From Nesterenkonia cremea (GTDB lineage Bacteria > Actinomycetota > Actinomycetes > Actinomycetales > Micrococcaceae), in NCBI RefSeq assembly GCF_014642675.1, contig NZ_BMIS01000014.1, forward strand, positions 1-64,000: 64,000 nt of DNA. Reading direction: 5' to 3'. The position numbers and the translations under genes were made by a program. This document shows positions 1-8,444 of the stretch, in pieces. The notes below the pieces were generated by a model. The model was not told the DNA's origin. It saw only the letters and a program-made list of their open reading frames with translations, and searched no databases. Each line of letters starts with the position of its first letter. The stretch's first letter is position 1.

Positions 1-4
1 TCTG

Positions 5-43
5 GCCGAAGCGGCGAAGGCAGTCAGCCTTCACCGCTTCGGC
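5..43. terminator. strong hairpin, probable terminator of a gene outside the window
   Basis: Arms at 5-21 and 27-43 pair with one mismatch around a 5-base loop (AGTCA). There is no clear T-run. It probably ends a gene lying to the left of the window. The remainder of 44-267 shows no supportable gene. Confidence 0.5.
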
Positions 44-267
44 ATAAGGCTCTCCTCGAGAGGATTCACGTCTGGGCATTGCAACTCCTGAACGGTCAGG
101 TCGTTGCGACGTTCACTAGAACCCGAGGGCTGAATTCGGCGATCTGCGGGAAGTGGGCGGGGTGATCCGGGGTGGTGACGCTCCATGCCCACCCATCGGC
201 GAAGGGCTGCCAGGATCTGGCAGGGTGGTGTCCAAGAAGGCTCGGGCGCACAGGAAGGACAGCAGGC

Positions 268-876
268 ATGGGGGAGAAGTCGCAAGGTCTGGGCCGGGAG
301 CTCGAGGGGCGCGATCCAGAGGTGGAGACCAGTTGGACTGAGGCTATGCGGACCGGGAAGCCGTTCCGTGACGACCACGGCACGCTGGTCTACCCTACGG
401 CGAAGTCGCGCCCCCAGCCTGCAGTGCGGATGGATCCCTTCCACCGTGGACTGCTCGCGTCCTCCGTGGCTGTCGCAGTGCTGGTGAGCGTCTACACGCT
501 GCTGCAGATCCCCTCCATGTCGGAGGAGGTTCCCGTGCGGTGGGGATTCAGCGGTGACGTCACCTATGGCTCCCCGGCGACGATGGTCTGGCCTGTCCTC
601 GGACTGCTGGTCGGCACCCTCGGCTGCGCAGTCCTGGCCAGGTATCCGCGGATCTACAACTATCCGCGTGAGCTCAATGAACGCAACGTCCAGCGTCAGT
701 ATCGCAACGGTGCCCAGCTGATGGTGTGGACCACCGCCTCCCTGGCGATGACCACTCTGGGGATGGCTCTACCCGCGATCACGGGAGCAGAGACTGCCGC
801 CCTCACCCTCGTCGGGGTCGGGATGCTGATGCTGAGCTCGGGGTACTTCATCTGGAAGATGCTCACGCTGAAGTAG
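268..876 (+). CDS. DUF1648-domain membrane protein
   Basis: 202-residue integral membrane protein of unknown function. A hydrophilic N-terminal tail of about 60 residues is followed by four predicted membrane segments (about 61-81, 104-124, 149-170 and 175-197). Between segments 1 and 2 lies the DUF1648 signature, with VPVRWGFSG near residues 88-96 followed by a Tyr-Gly. That motif is typical of SdpI/YhdP-like membrane proteins, some of which give immunity to membrane-active toxins. The ATG at 268 was chosen because AGGAAGGA lies just upstream; an earlier in-frame start at 172 has no ribosome site. It stands alone, followed by a regulator in the same direction. Function in this organism is not known. 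Confidence 0.75.
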   Translation: MGEKSQGLGRELEGRDPEVETSWTEAMRTGKPFRDDHGTLVYPTAKSRPQPAVRMDPFHRGLLASSVAVAVLVSVYTLLQIPSMSEEVPVRWGFSGDVTYGSPATMVWPVLGLLVGTLGCAVLARYPRIYNYPRELNERNVQRQYRNGAQLMVWTTASLAMTTLGMALPAITGAETAALTLVGVGMLMLSSGYFIWKMLTLK

Positions 877-998
877 GCAGGAGAGGCTCGTGGCGGGTCC
901 GGCTGGGCGATCCTGCCCCTTCTGGAATACTCTGAAAGCTGTGTTGTTCCTGTGATCCGGCGGCAGACGCGGCAGGATAGATCAGGAGGGAGGCCAAC

Positions 999-1832
999 GT
1001 GAGTATTCAAGCGGCAGGCGGGACGCTGGACGAAAACGGCGCACCCGCATCTCTGCGCGTCTCCTCCCCGGTGCTGATCCTGGGCGGGCCCTCTCCCGCC
1101 GTCTCCGAGCTGACCCAGCGTCTGCGCAGCCTGGACGTCAAAGTCCTGCATGCCCCCAACCGGGAGATCGCCTCCAAGAGCGCGGAGGAGGATGAGCCCG
1201 AGGTGCTGCTGGTCGATGCCCGTGCCAGCCGGCGCATCCCGCAGCTGGAGGAGATCCTCGAGGAGCTGCACCGCCTGCGCGAGCATTCCGCCGCTCTGAT
1301 CTGGTTCGACGCCGAGGCCGACCTGGAGGAGATCCTCCACCTGTGCCGCCCCGTGGACGACCATATGACCGGCACCATCGACGTGGAGGAGTCCCTGCGG
1401 CGCCTGCACTTCCTCACCGGCCGCCTGCCGGAGCGCCGCGAGGGCGAACGCCTGGAGGTGGGTGATCTGGTGCTGGACACCGCCGCCCGCACTGTGCGCC
1501 GCGCCGGCAAGGACATCGATCTCTCGGACACCGAGTTCCGTCTGCTGCGCCTGCTGATGCGTCATGCCCGCACCGTGCTGTCGAAGTCGGAGATCCTCCA
1601 GCAGGTCTGGGAGTACGAGTTCGCCGGCCAGGCCAATATCGTCGAGCTCTACATCAGCTATGTGCGTAAGAAGATCGAGGCAGACATGCCGCGGATGATC
1701 CACACGGTCCGCGGCGCCGGCTATGTGCTGCGCCCAGCCTCAGCCCCGGCCTCGGCCTCGGCACAGGATGATGATGCAGCGGATGACTCTGAGCAGGCAG
1801 AACATACGGGCGAGCAGGTTACTGAAGAGTAA
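999..1832 (+). CDS. OmpR/PhoB-type winged-helix regulator with degenerate receiver
   Basis: 277-residue DNA-binding protein. Residues about 145-245 form a PhoB-type winged helix, with recognisable LSDTEFRLLRLL, LSKSEILQQVW, VELYISYVRKKIE and IHTVRGAGYVL blocks. Residues 24-140 fold like a receiver and keep the central aspartate (LLVDAR). The acidic pair after strand 1 (LGGP here), the Ser/Thr of strand 4 and the conserved Lys of strand 5 are not visible. It may therefore act without classical phosphorylation. The Ala/Ser/Asp-rich C-terminal tail is disordered. The start is the GTG at 999 behind AGGAGGGAGG. No histidine kinase lies beside it. The target is unknown; the downstream thioesterase is close but has its own promoter-like sequence. 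Confidence 0.85.
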   Translation: MSIQAAGGTLDENGAPASLRVSSPVLILGGPSPAVSELTQRLRSLDVKVLHAPNREIASKSAEEDEPEVLLVDARASRRIPQLEEILEELHRLREHSAALIWFDAEADLEEILHLCRPVDDHMTGTIDVEESLRRLHFLTGRLPERREGERLEVGDLVLDTAARTVRRAGKDIDLSDTEFRLLRLLMRHARTVLSKSEILQQVWEYEFAGQANIVELYISYVRKKIEADMPRMIHTVRGAGYVLRPASAPASASAQDDDAADDSEQAEHTGEQVTEE

Positions 1833-1840
1833 GTGATGTG

Positions 1841-1856
1841 TATAGGCTGGGCCTAT
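1841..1856 (+). promoter_or_regulatory. palindromic -10-like element before the thioesterase gene
   Basis: TATAGGCTGGGCCTAT contains perfect 6-bp arms (ATAGGC/GCCTAT). TATAGG lies 8 bases before the ATG at 1855, so the thioesterase mRNA may be leaderless. No Shine-Dalgarno sequence is present. Inference only. Confidence 0.35.
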
Positions 1857-2409
1857 GCATGTGATATTCCGTACTCTGCTGATTCTGCTGAAGGCTCGCC
1901 GTCGTCCCACGATGACCCCCTGGGAGACCAGCGTCATCACGCTGCGGGCGCTGCCCACCGATATCGACATCCTGATGCATATCAACAACGGGCAGTACTT
2001 CTCGCTCTTCGACCTCGGCCGCTATGACCTCATGGCCCGGTCAGGCATGTGGAAGGGCGCCAAGGAGCGCGGCTGGCACCCGGTGGTCCAGGCGGAGCAG
2101 ATCACCTTCCGCCGCTCGGTCACCTTCATGACCAAGTTCGAGATCCACACCCGGCTGATCGGCATGGATGACCGTTGCTTCTACATCGAGCACCGTGCTG
2201 TGGTCGACGGTGAGATCTACGTGCGCGCCGTAGTGGCAGGACGCCTGGTCGGCAAGCAGGGTCCGGTGACCAATGAGCAGATCGCCGAGATGATCGAAGA
2301 TCTGGGCTATGAGATGCCCGAGGGCTTCACGGTCAGCGAGGAGATCGCCCAGTGGCGCCGGGACACGGCGCTGCCTTCGGCCAGGAAGCCTGCGCCGAAC
2401 GTCTTCTGA
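1855..2409 (+). CDS. acyl-CoA thioesterase-like hotdog protein
   Basis: 184-residue protein of the 4-hydroxybenzoyl-CoA thioesterase (hotdog) superfamily. The family hydrolyses acyl-CoA or acyl-ACP thioesters in the cytoplasm. The block around residues 38-55 (TDIDILMHINNGQYFSLFDL) carries the family's Asp/His-Asn-Asn-Gly signature, with the rest of the hotdog fold downstream (WHPVVQAEQITFRRSV, IEHRAVVDGEIYVRAVV). It resembles the THEM6/FcbC-like single-domain enzymes; the substrate cannot be told from sequence. Its stop codon abuts that of the convergent surface-protein gene at a TGATCA. A second start, ATG at residue 20 (MTPWETS), is possible. Confidence 0.85.
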   Translation: MHVIFRTLLILLKARRRPTMTPWETSVITLRALPTDIDILMHINNGQYFSLFDLGRYDLMARSGMWKGAKERGWHPVVQAEQITFRRSVTFMTKFEIHTRLIGMDDRCFYIEHRAVVDGEIYVRAVVAGRLVGKQGPVTNEQIAEMIEDLGYEMPEGFTVSEEIAQWRRDTALPSARKPAPNVF

Positions 2410-3597
2410 TCAGATGCGACGGCGGGCGACCATCAGGGCCGCGACCCCGGAGAGCAGCGCACCCAGTGCGAGGAAGAGGGCGGCCAGGGTGCTGGCTGAG
2501 TCCATTCCGGTCTCGGCCAGACCCCCCTCGTCTTCGCTGTCCTCATCGTCCTGGTCCGACTGCTCGGTACCATCGTCCTGGCCGGCCTCCGGCGTGGAGT
2601 GGTCTTCGGTGCTGGGCGTGCCGGGCAGGGTGTATTCCGGGCCGGAGGCGGGCGCGGTGCTCGGTGCCGATGCCTCGGTGCCGGCAGCACCGCCGGAACC
2701 GGTCGGGCCGCTGGGGCTGGTGGTGTCGTCGGAGTCGCTTGGTTCCTCGGCCCCAGAGCCTCCGGTCACAGTGAAGGAGACGGTGCAGCTGCCGTTGCCG
2801 ACAGTGTCCTCCACCAGGAAGGAGTCGGTGCCCGTCTCGCTGCTCGGGGCGTGGTAGACCACGGAGGTCCCCGAGATCTCAGCCGTTCCGCCGTAGACGC
2901 CTGTGGAGCCGTTGGCGATCTGCAGGGATTCGGCGCCGCCTACCTGGACGGTGCCGGTCCCGCCGGACCGAACCGTCGTGGAGCTGCACTGAAGGCTGGA
3001 GGTCGCCGGGTCGCTCGGTTCGGTCTCTGGGCCCTCGGGGGACTGCTCAGGGCCCTCGGGGGACTGCTCAGGGCCCTCAGGGGTCTGAGCAGGGTCCTCC
3101 GGTGCCTCAGGCTCCGAGGGCTCGCTGCCGGCGTCCTCGTCCTCATCCGGTGTGGGGGAGGGTTCTGGATCCGGTGTGGGGGAGGGCTCTGAGGTGGCCT
3201 CACTGTCCTGCTCGTCCTCCTGCGAGGGCGGCGTCTCCGGAGTGCTCTGCTCCTCGCCGTCCTCCGGAGAATCGGAGGCGGTGGGATCGGCCGGAGGCTC
3301 CACAGTCTGGCCCGGTTCGTCAGTCGGGTCCTGCTCGGCCTGGCCGGGCTCAGCGGTCTCGCCCTCGTCGGCGTCCTGTTCGGCGTCGTCCTCCTGCTGA
3401 ACGGCCTGCTGTTCGGAGGCGTCGATGGCCGTGGTGGGGGAGGGAGATTCCTCAGGAGTCTGCGCGGCAGCGGAGGCGGAGGCAGGACCCGCGCCCAGGA
3501 AGACGATGCCGCCGGTGAGCACCGCGGCACAGAGGGTCGTACGGGCGCGCACGCACAAGGGTGCGGTGGCCCGCAGGTCATCGCTGGCGCTGGTCAC
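2410..3597 (-). CDS. secreted Pro/Glu/Ser-rich surface protein with sortase-like tail
   Basis: 395-residue cell-wall protein. An N-terminal signal peptide (about residues 20-45, ending ASASAAA) is followed by about 160 residues of low-complexity Glu/Pro/Ser/Thr/Asp sequence. It includes a heptapeptide repeated three times (SPEGPEQ; DNA 3029-3091). A compact domain of about 90 residues follows (from SLQCSSTTVRSG to SCTVSFTVTG), with two Cys and a beta-rich look. After a second Ser/Thr/Pro linker the protein ends in LAETG, a hydrophobic stretch and ARRRI. That is a class E/F-like sorting signal (LPXTG variant) for sortase anchoring. No sortase gene lies in the window. The acidic linker probably spans the wall. 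Adhesin or scaffold function is only a guess. Confidence 0.8.
   Translation of the reverse strand: MTSASDDLRATAPLCVRARTTLCAAVLTGGIVFLGAGPASASAAAQTPEESPSPTTAIDASEQQAVQQEDDAEQDADEGETAEPGQAEQDPTDEPGQTVEPPADPTASDSPEDGEEQSTPETPPSQEDEQDSEATSEPSPTPDPEPSPTPDEDEDAGSEPSEPEAPEDPAQTPEGPEQSPEGPEQSPEGPETEPSDPATSSLQCSSTTVRSGGTGTVQVGGAESLQIANGSTGVYGGTAEISGTSVVYHAPSSETGTDSFLVEDTVGNGSCTVSFTVTGGSGAEEPSDSDDTTSPSGPTGSGGAAGTEASAPSTAPASGPEYTLPGTPSTEDHSTPEAGQDDGTEQSDQDDEDSEDEGGLAETGMDSASTLAALFLALGALLSGVAALMVARRRI
3029..3091 (-). repeat. 21-bp tandem repeat in the surface-protein gene
   Basis: Three 21-bp units (3029-3049, 3050-3070, 3071-3091), the third diverged, encode the heptapeptide repeat of the acidic linker. 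Copy-number variation would lengthen or shorten the stalk without a frameshift. Confidence 0.75.
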
Positions 3598-3685
3598 GCG
3601 TCTGCCCTCTGTCTTCTTGGGAGTATGGAACTGTGCCCGATTCTACGGGAGCAGGGGCACAGTTTCATAACGATTGTGACGTATC

Positions 3686-4687
3686 TCAGGTCAGCCGCTG
3701 CTCCGGAGACGTCGTCAGCGCGGGGTCGTCCTGGGCCAGATGACTGATCACCGCATCGATGGCAGACATCGTGGAACTGTCCAGCGTGACCCCGGCTGCG
3801 GCTACATTCGAAGCGATCTGCTCAGGCCGGGAGGCGCCCACCAGTGCGGAGGCGACGTTCGGGTTCTGCAGCACCCAGGCGATGGCCAGCTGCGCCAGGG
3901 TCAGTCCGTGATCCTCGGCGATGGGCTTGAGCTTCTGCACGGCGGTGAGCACATCCTCCTCCATATAGCGCTGGATGAACTTGCCGGCCTCCTCATCGGT
4001 GGCCCGCGAGCCCTCGGGCAACGGCCGGCCCGGCAGGTACTTTCCGGTCAGCACGCCCTGGGCGATGGGCGACCAGACGATCTGGCTGACGCCCAGCTCC
4101 TCCGAGGCGGGCACCACCTCCGGCTCGATCACCCGCCACAGCATGTTGTACTGCGGCTGGTTGGAGATCAGCTGGATGCCCAGATCCTGGGCCAGCGCAT
4201 GGCCGGCGCGGATCTGTTCCGCGGTCCACTCGGAGACGCCGATGTAGAGGGCCTTGCCCTGGCGGACCACATCGGCGAAGGCCTGCATGGTCTCCTCCAG
4301 CGGCGTCTCATAGTCGAAGCGGTGGGCCTGGTAGAGGTCCACATAGTCGGTGCCCAGCCGCTTCAGCGAGCTGTTGATGGACTCCATGATGTGCTTGCGG
4401 CTCAGGCCGGTGTCATTGGGGCCCTTGGGTCCGGTGGGGAAATAGACTTTGGTGAAGATCTCCAGAGACTCGCGCCGCTGGCCGGCCAGAGCATCGCCCA
4501 GGACCTGTTCGGCCACCGTGTTGGCGTAGACGTCGGCGGTGTCGAAGGTGGTGATGCCGGCCTCGAGTGCGGCATGGACGCACCGGGTGGCGACGTCGTT
4601 CTCGATCTGCGAGCCGTGGGTCAGCCAGTTGCCGTAGGTGACGGAGGAGATCTTCAGTCCGCTGTTGCCCAGGTATCGGAATTCCAC
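3686..4687 (-). CDS. aldo/keto reductase (potassium-channel beta-subunit-like)
   Basis: 333-residue NADPH-dependent aldo/keto reductase. The TIM-barrel signatures are clear: MEFRYLGNSGLKIS at the N-terminus, FDTADVY with the catalytic Asp and Tyr (about 48-55), DYVDLYQAHRFD with the active-site His near residue 122, and a cofactor-binding GASRPEQIASN block near 285. Length and motif order match the AKR6/Kv-beta-like and AKR11 bacterial enzymes that reduce small aldehydes and ketones. It is monocistronic on the minus strand between the surface protein and ferritin. The physiological substrate cannot be assigned. Confidence 0.92.
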   Translation of the reverse strand: MEFRYLGNSGLKISSVTYGNWLTHGSQIENDVATRCVHAALEAGITTFDTADVYANTVAEQVLGDALAGQRRESLEIFTKVYFPTGPKGPNDTGLSRKHIMESINSSLKRLGTDYVDLYQAHRFDYETPLEETMQAFADVVRQGKALYIGVSEWTAEQIRAGHALAQDLGIQLISNQPQYNMLWRVIEPEVVPASEELGVSQIVWSPIAQGVLTGKYLPGRPLPEGSRATDEEAGKFIQRYMEEDVLTAVQKLKPIAEDHGLTLAQLAIAWVLQNPNVASALVGASRPEQIASNVAAAGVTLDSSTMSAIDAVISHLAQDDPALTTSPEQRLT

Positions 4688-4838
4688 GGTGGCTCACTCT
4701 CTGATCGGTCGGCCGGTGCCGGTCCGGAGAGCTCCGGACCCTGTCTGATCTCACCCTATCCAGGCGCCCTCGGCAGGGCTAGGGTGAGGAGGAGCACCCG
4801 AGGTCCCATCGACCCCTCACCCATTGGAGGAACTCCTC

Positions 4839-5360
4839 ATGGCACAGCTCACCGGCACATTGGAGGAAGCTTTCAACGCTCAGGTCACCCTGGAGCTGGA
4901 GGCATCCCTGGTCTACCGTCAGCTCGGCATCGAGATGGACATGCTCGACCTGCCGGGCATGGCCTCCTGGTTCCGCGTCCAGGCCGATGAAGAGGTGGTC
5001 CATGCCAATAAGTTCATCGACCACATGACCGACCGCGACGCCCACCCGCGCATCCAGGCCATCGGGGCGGTCAGTGTGCGGGCCGGCGGCGTCCTGGAGG
5101 CGTTCCAGGCTGCTCTGGCCCATGAGGAGAAGGTCTCGGAAGCCATCCGCAACCTCTATCGACTGGCCCAGCAGGAGGGCGACATCGATGCCCTGCCGCT
5201 GCTGAACTGGTTCGTGGACGAGCAGCTGGAGGAGGAGGCCATGGTGTCCGAGCTGATCGGCAAGATTCGCCTGATCGATGATGACGGCCCCGGCCTGCTC
5301 AAGCTCGATGAGGCCCTCGGCGCCCGCCAGTCCGGAGGGACAGAGGCCGACAGCGCCTGA
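4839..5360 (+). CDS. non-heme ferritin
   Basis: 173-residue ferritin-like four-helix protein that stores iron as a mineral core. Ferroxidase ligands are visible: Glu in the helix-A stretch LELEASLVYRQL, the EEVVHANKF pair (Glu and His) in helix B, and EKVSEAI plus QLEEEAMVSEL in helices C and D. Length matches bacterial FtnA-type ferritins and there is no heme-binding Met as in bacterioferritin. The ATG at 4839 has GGAGG 8 bases upstream; a TTG at 4824 overlaps that site and was rejected. The next gene starts 21 bases downstream on the same strand and could be cotranscribed, but shares no obvious role. Confidence 0.92.
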   Translation: MAQLTGTLEEAFNAQVTLELEASLVYRQLGIEMDMLDLPGMASWFRVQADEEVVHANKFIDHMTDRDAHPRIQAIGAVSVRAGGVLEAFQAALAHEEKVSEAIRNLYRLAQQEGDIDALPLLNWFVDEQLEEEAMVSELIGKIRLIDDDGPGLLKLDEALGARQSGGTEADSA

Positions 5361-5381
5361 CCGGGCGAGGCTGAAGGTGTC

Positions 5382-8300
5382 ATGCGGGCAGAGGTCCTCG
5401 GCGCTGTCCGGCTCGTCGACGACGCCGGCAGTCCCCTGGAGATCCCGGAGCGCAAGGTCCGGGCGCTGCTCGCTGCCCTCGCCCTCAATGCCGGAGAAGC
5501 TGTTCCCGCAGAGACCCTGATCAGTCGAGTCTGGGGCGAGGATCTCCCCGGAAACCCCTCACGGGTGCTGCAGGCCAAGCTGTCGCAGCTGCGCGCCCTG
5601 CTGGAGCAGGCGACTGCGGGAGGCAGGGAGATGGTGAGCAGATCTGGCGGCGGGTACCGGATCGAACTGGAGGGAGAGGCGCTCGACGCCGCCGTCCTTC
5701 GGGCCGCCGTCGGGCGTGCTGCTGAGCTGCCCGCCGATGATCGGCGGGCCCAGATGCTGGAGAGCGCCCTTGAGCTGTGGCACGGCCGGCCCTATGTGGA
5801 GTTCGCCGATGAGCTGTGGCTCAGTGCAGAGATCGCCGACCTTGAGGAGACGCGGCTGCGCGGCCTGGAGCTCTGCGCGGAGGCGCTGGTGTCTGTGGGG
5901 CGGCCTGAGCGCGCGGTGGCCCTGGCCGGTCCGGCGCTGACCGAGCACCCCACGCGGGAGGGGCTGGCCGCACCGCTGCTGCTGGCCTATTGCCGCACCC
6001 GCCGTCAGCCGGAGGCGCTCGCGGCCTACGAGCGGCTGCGTGGGCATCTGGCCGATGAGCTGGGGATCGAGCCTACGGAGGCGCTGCAGCAGCTCCACCT
6101 GAGCATTCTGCGCCAGGAGCCGGAGGTCATGGAGCAGGTGCCGGACGCCGGCGGGAGCGAGGGCGCGGCCGACAGTCGTGGAGCACCTGAGGCTCCCGAC
6201 GCCGGCGGCCGGCTCCCCGCCTACGCCTCAGCCTTCCTCGGCCGCGAAGAGGAGACCCAGCAGGTGCTCAGCCTGCTCGGCGAGCACCGTCTGATCACCC
6301 TTCTGGGGGTCGGCGGCATCGGCAAGACCCGGCTGGCGGTGCACGCGGCCGGGCAGCTGGTGCACCAGAGCGGGGCTGGGGCGTGGTTCGTCGATCTGAC
6401 CGAAGTGCCTCGTCGCGGTGAAGAGGAAGGGAGCCCCGCGGACCGGATCTTCCGGATGACCGCTGAGGCGCTGTCCCTCTCTTCGCCCTGGCAGGGCGGG
6501 GAGGAGATCCCCGCCCGTGTGATGGCGGCGCTGGAGGCCCGGGAGGCTCTGCTGGTCCTGGACAACTGCGAACACGTCATCGACGAGGTGGCCGCCTTCA
6601 CCGATGGGCTGCTGCGCCGAGCACCTGGGGTGAAGGTGTTGGCCACCAGTCGTGAGCCGATGGGTCTGGCCGAGGAGCAGCGGCTGGTGGTGCCCCAGCT
6701 GCCGGCGGAGGATGTGGAGAGTGCGGCCGCTGAGTTCTTCATGACCCGTGCCCGTGCGGTGAACTCTGCGATGGCCGACGACGCCGGCACCTTGGCCGCC
6801 GCGGCCGAGCTCTGCCGCAGACTCGACGGGCTGCCGCTGGCATTGGAGCTCGCCGCGGCTCGGACCTCGGTGCTCTCCGTGCCGGACCTGTTGGAGCGGA
6901 TCACCGATCGGCTCGATCTGTTCGCCCGCCCGGGGCGGGCAGCACCGCGGAGGCAGCAGACCCTGCGGGGCATGCTGGACTGGTCCTGGGAGCTGCTCGA
7001 TGAGCAGGAGCAGGTCCTGCTGCGGCGTCTGGCCGTGCATCCGGTGCTCTGGCGTCTGGATGTGATCGATCAGGTCTGTGCGGATTCCCAGCGCCGGCCG
7101 TCCTTCGGGGAGGAGTCCTGCCCGGAGGCTGACCACAGCGTCATCAGTGCCGATGGAACTGTGCTGCTGCCGCGGCGTCGTGTGCTGGGTGCGCTGACCA
7201 GGCTGGTGGAGCGCAGCCTGGTCTCAGTCACCGAGGTTGAGGGCCAGGTCAGGTACCGCCTGTTGGAGACTGTCGGGACCTATGCGGCGGAGAGGTTGGA
7301 GGACTCTGGGGAGCGGAATGCGGTGGTCGCCCGGCATATCGAGTATCACCGGAACCTCGTCGACTGCGCCCGGGAGTTCCTCTTCGGGCCTCAGGCCCGT
7401 GACTGGGTCCGGCGGATCGATGAAGCCGGATCACATCTGAGTGCGGCGGTCACCGAGGCTCTGCGGCGCCATGACGGAGCAAGCGCGGTGGCACTGGTCC
7501 TCTCCACTTTCTGGTATCGGTGGATGACCGGCCGGATGGATTCCCTGCTCGAAGATCTCGCCGCAGCGGCCGACTGTCCGAATCCGGGTCAGAGCCCCCA
7601 GGAGCGCCGTGCCCATGCTCAGCTGCGCGTCCTCGCTCGCACGGTGGAGGACCGCCTCCCTGGAGAGAAGGTGGGTCAGGTCCTGGAGTCCCTCGAAGCC
7701 TTCGACGCTGATGAGCAGAGCCAGCTGGCCCGCATGCAGGTTCAGTGGTTCGCCAGCACTGTCATGTATGCCGATGCTGAGCACCGTGAGCGTGGCAGGA
7801 GATTGGCCGATGAGGCGATCGGATATCTTCTGGAGGCCGGCGACGTGCGGGCGGCGGCTTTCGGCTCCACTCAGCGGGACTGGTTCCTGCTGGAGTTCTG
7901 GGAGGAGCCTCCCCAAGGGATGCCGGACGGCGGCGATGTGGAGGAGATCCTGCGCAGCCATGGCGATGTCTACGGCCTGACTCAGGCTCTGGGGGTTCAG
8001 CATCTCTGGGCTGAGGCCCAGGGGCGAAGGGAGGAGTCCTGCCGCCTGGCCGAGGAGGTCCTCGCCCTGAGCGCTGAGCTCAACCTGGAAAGCGAGATGG
8101 CCTATTGGGAGCTGGTGCACGCTGCCCTGCGTCTGCGGGAGGGAAGTCTCGACGAGGCCACAGGTCACCTCAGGCGCGGTCACCGGATCGCCCAGCGGGT
8201 GGCCTTCGTCTACTGCTTGCCTCTGCATGACGCGCTGGCCGCTATGCTCGCTCAGCGCCGAGGGGAGGATCATCGGTCCCAGCAGCTGTTCGGTCGCATG

Positions 8301-8444
8301 TCGCCCAGGGATCGGGTGAACGCGGGTCATGCGCTGCGGCGCTACTTCTCCGAGGAGGTTCTTCCCGCGGAGCTTCAGTCCAGCGGACGACGCCGGGTCA
8401 GCAGCACCACCACACCCGCCAGCAGCAGCGAGGTCAGGGCGTAG
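5382..8444 (+). CDS. AfsR/SARP-type regulator with BTAD and NB-ARC ATPase domains
   Basis: 1020-residue transcription activator. Residues 1-95 are the OmpR-like winged helix of SARP proteins (PERKVRALLAALALNAGEAV, RVLQAKLSQLR). Residues about 100-245 are the bacterial transcriptional activation domain, ending YERLRGHLADELGIEPTEAL. Residues about 280-600 are an NB-ARC/AAA-like STAND ATPase with Walker A GVGGIGKTRL and Walker B LLVLDNCEHV, plus the GLPLALELAAAR motif. The last 400 residues look like a helical TPR-like sensor. STAND regulators usually switch on small genes or secondary metabolism after ligand binding. The 3' end overlaps the convergent MFS exporter gene by 70 bp. No antibiotic biosynthesis genes are present nearby. 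Confidence 0.9.
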   Translation: MRAEVLGAVRLVDDAGSPLEIPERKVRALLAALALNAGEAVPAETLISRVWGEDLPGNPSRVLQAKLSQLRALLEQATAGGREMVSRSGGGYRIELEGEALDAAVLRAAVGRAAELPADDRRAQMLESALELWHGRPYVEFADELWLSAEIADLEETRLRGLELCAEALVSVGRPERAVALAGPALTEHPTREGLAAPLLLAYCRTRRQPEALAAYERLRGHLADELGIEPTEALQQLHLSILRQEPEVMEQVPDAGGSEGAADSRGAPEAPDAGGRLPAYASAFLGREEETQQVLSLLGEHRLITLLGVGGIGKTRLAVHAAGQLVHQSGAGAWFVDLTEVPRRGEEEGSPADRIFRMTAEALSLSSPWQGGEEIPARVMAALEAREALLVLDNCEHVIDEVAAFTDGLLRRAPGVKVLATSREPMGLAEEQRLVVPQLPAEDVESAAAEFFMTRARAVNSAMADDAGTLAAAAELCRRLDGLPLALELAAARTSVLSVPDLLERITDRLDLFARPGRAAPRRQQTLRGMLDWSWELLDEQEQVLLRRLAVHPVLWRLDVIDQVCADSQRRPSFGEESCPEADHSVISADGTVLLPRRRVLGALTRLVERSLVSVTEVEGQVRYRLLETVGTYAAERLEDSGERNAVVARHIEYHRNLVDCAREFLFGPQARDWVRRIDEAGSHLSAAVTEALRRHDGASAVALVLSTFWYRWMTGRMDSLLEDLAAAADCPNPGQSPQERRAHAQLRVLARTVEDRLPGEKVGQVLESLEAFDADEQSQLARMQVQWFASTVMYADAEHRERGRRLADEAIGYLLEAGDVRAAAFGSTQRDWFLLEFWEEPPQGMPDGGDVEEILRSHGDVYGLTQALGVQHLWAEAQGRREESCRLAEEVLALSAELNLESEMAYWELVHAALRLREGSLDEATGHLRRGHRIAQRVAFVYCLPLHDALAAMLAQRRGEDHRSQQLFGRMSPRDRVNAGHALRRYFSEEVLPAELQSSGRRRVSSTTTPASSSEVRA

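Noticed and set aside
31..444. Minus-strand frame in the first 444 bp
   Set aside because: No motif. It overlaps the DUF1648 gene and a hairpin.
696..1703. Long minus-strand open frame opposite the winged-helix regulator
   Set aside because: It is the reverse complement of a well-supported gene with clear domain motifs and a ribosome site. The antisense protein has no recognisable motif.
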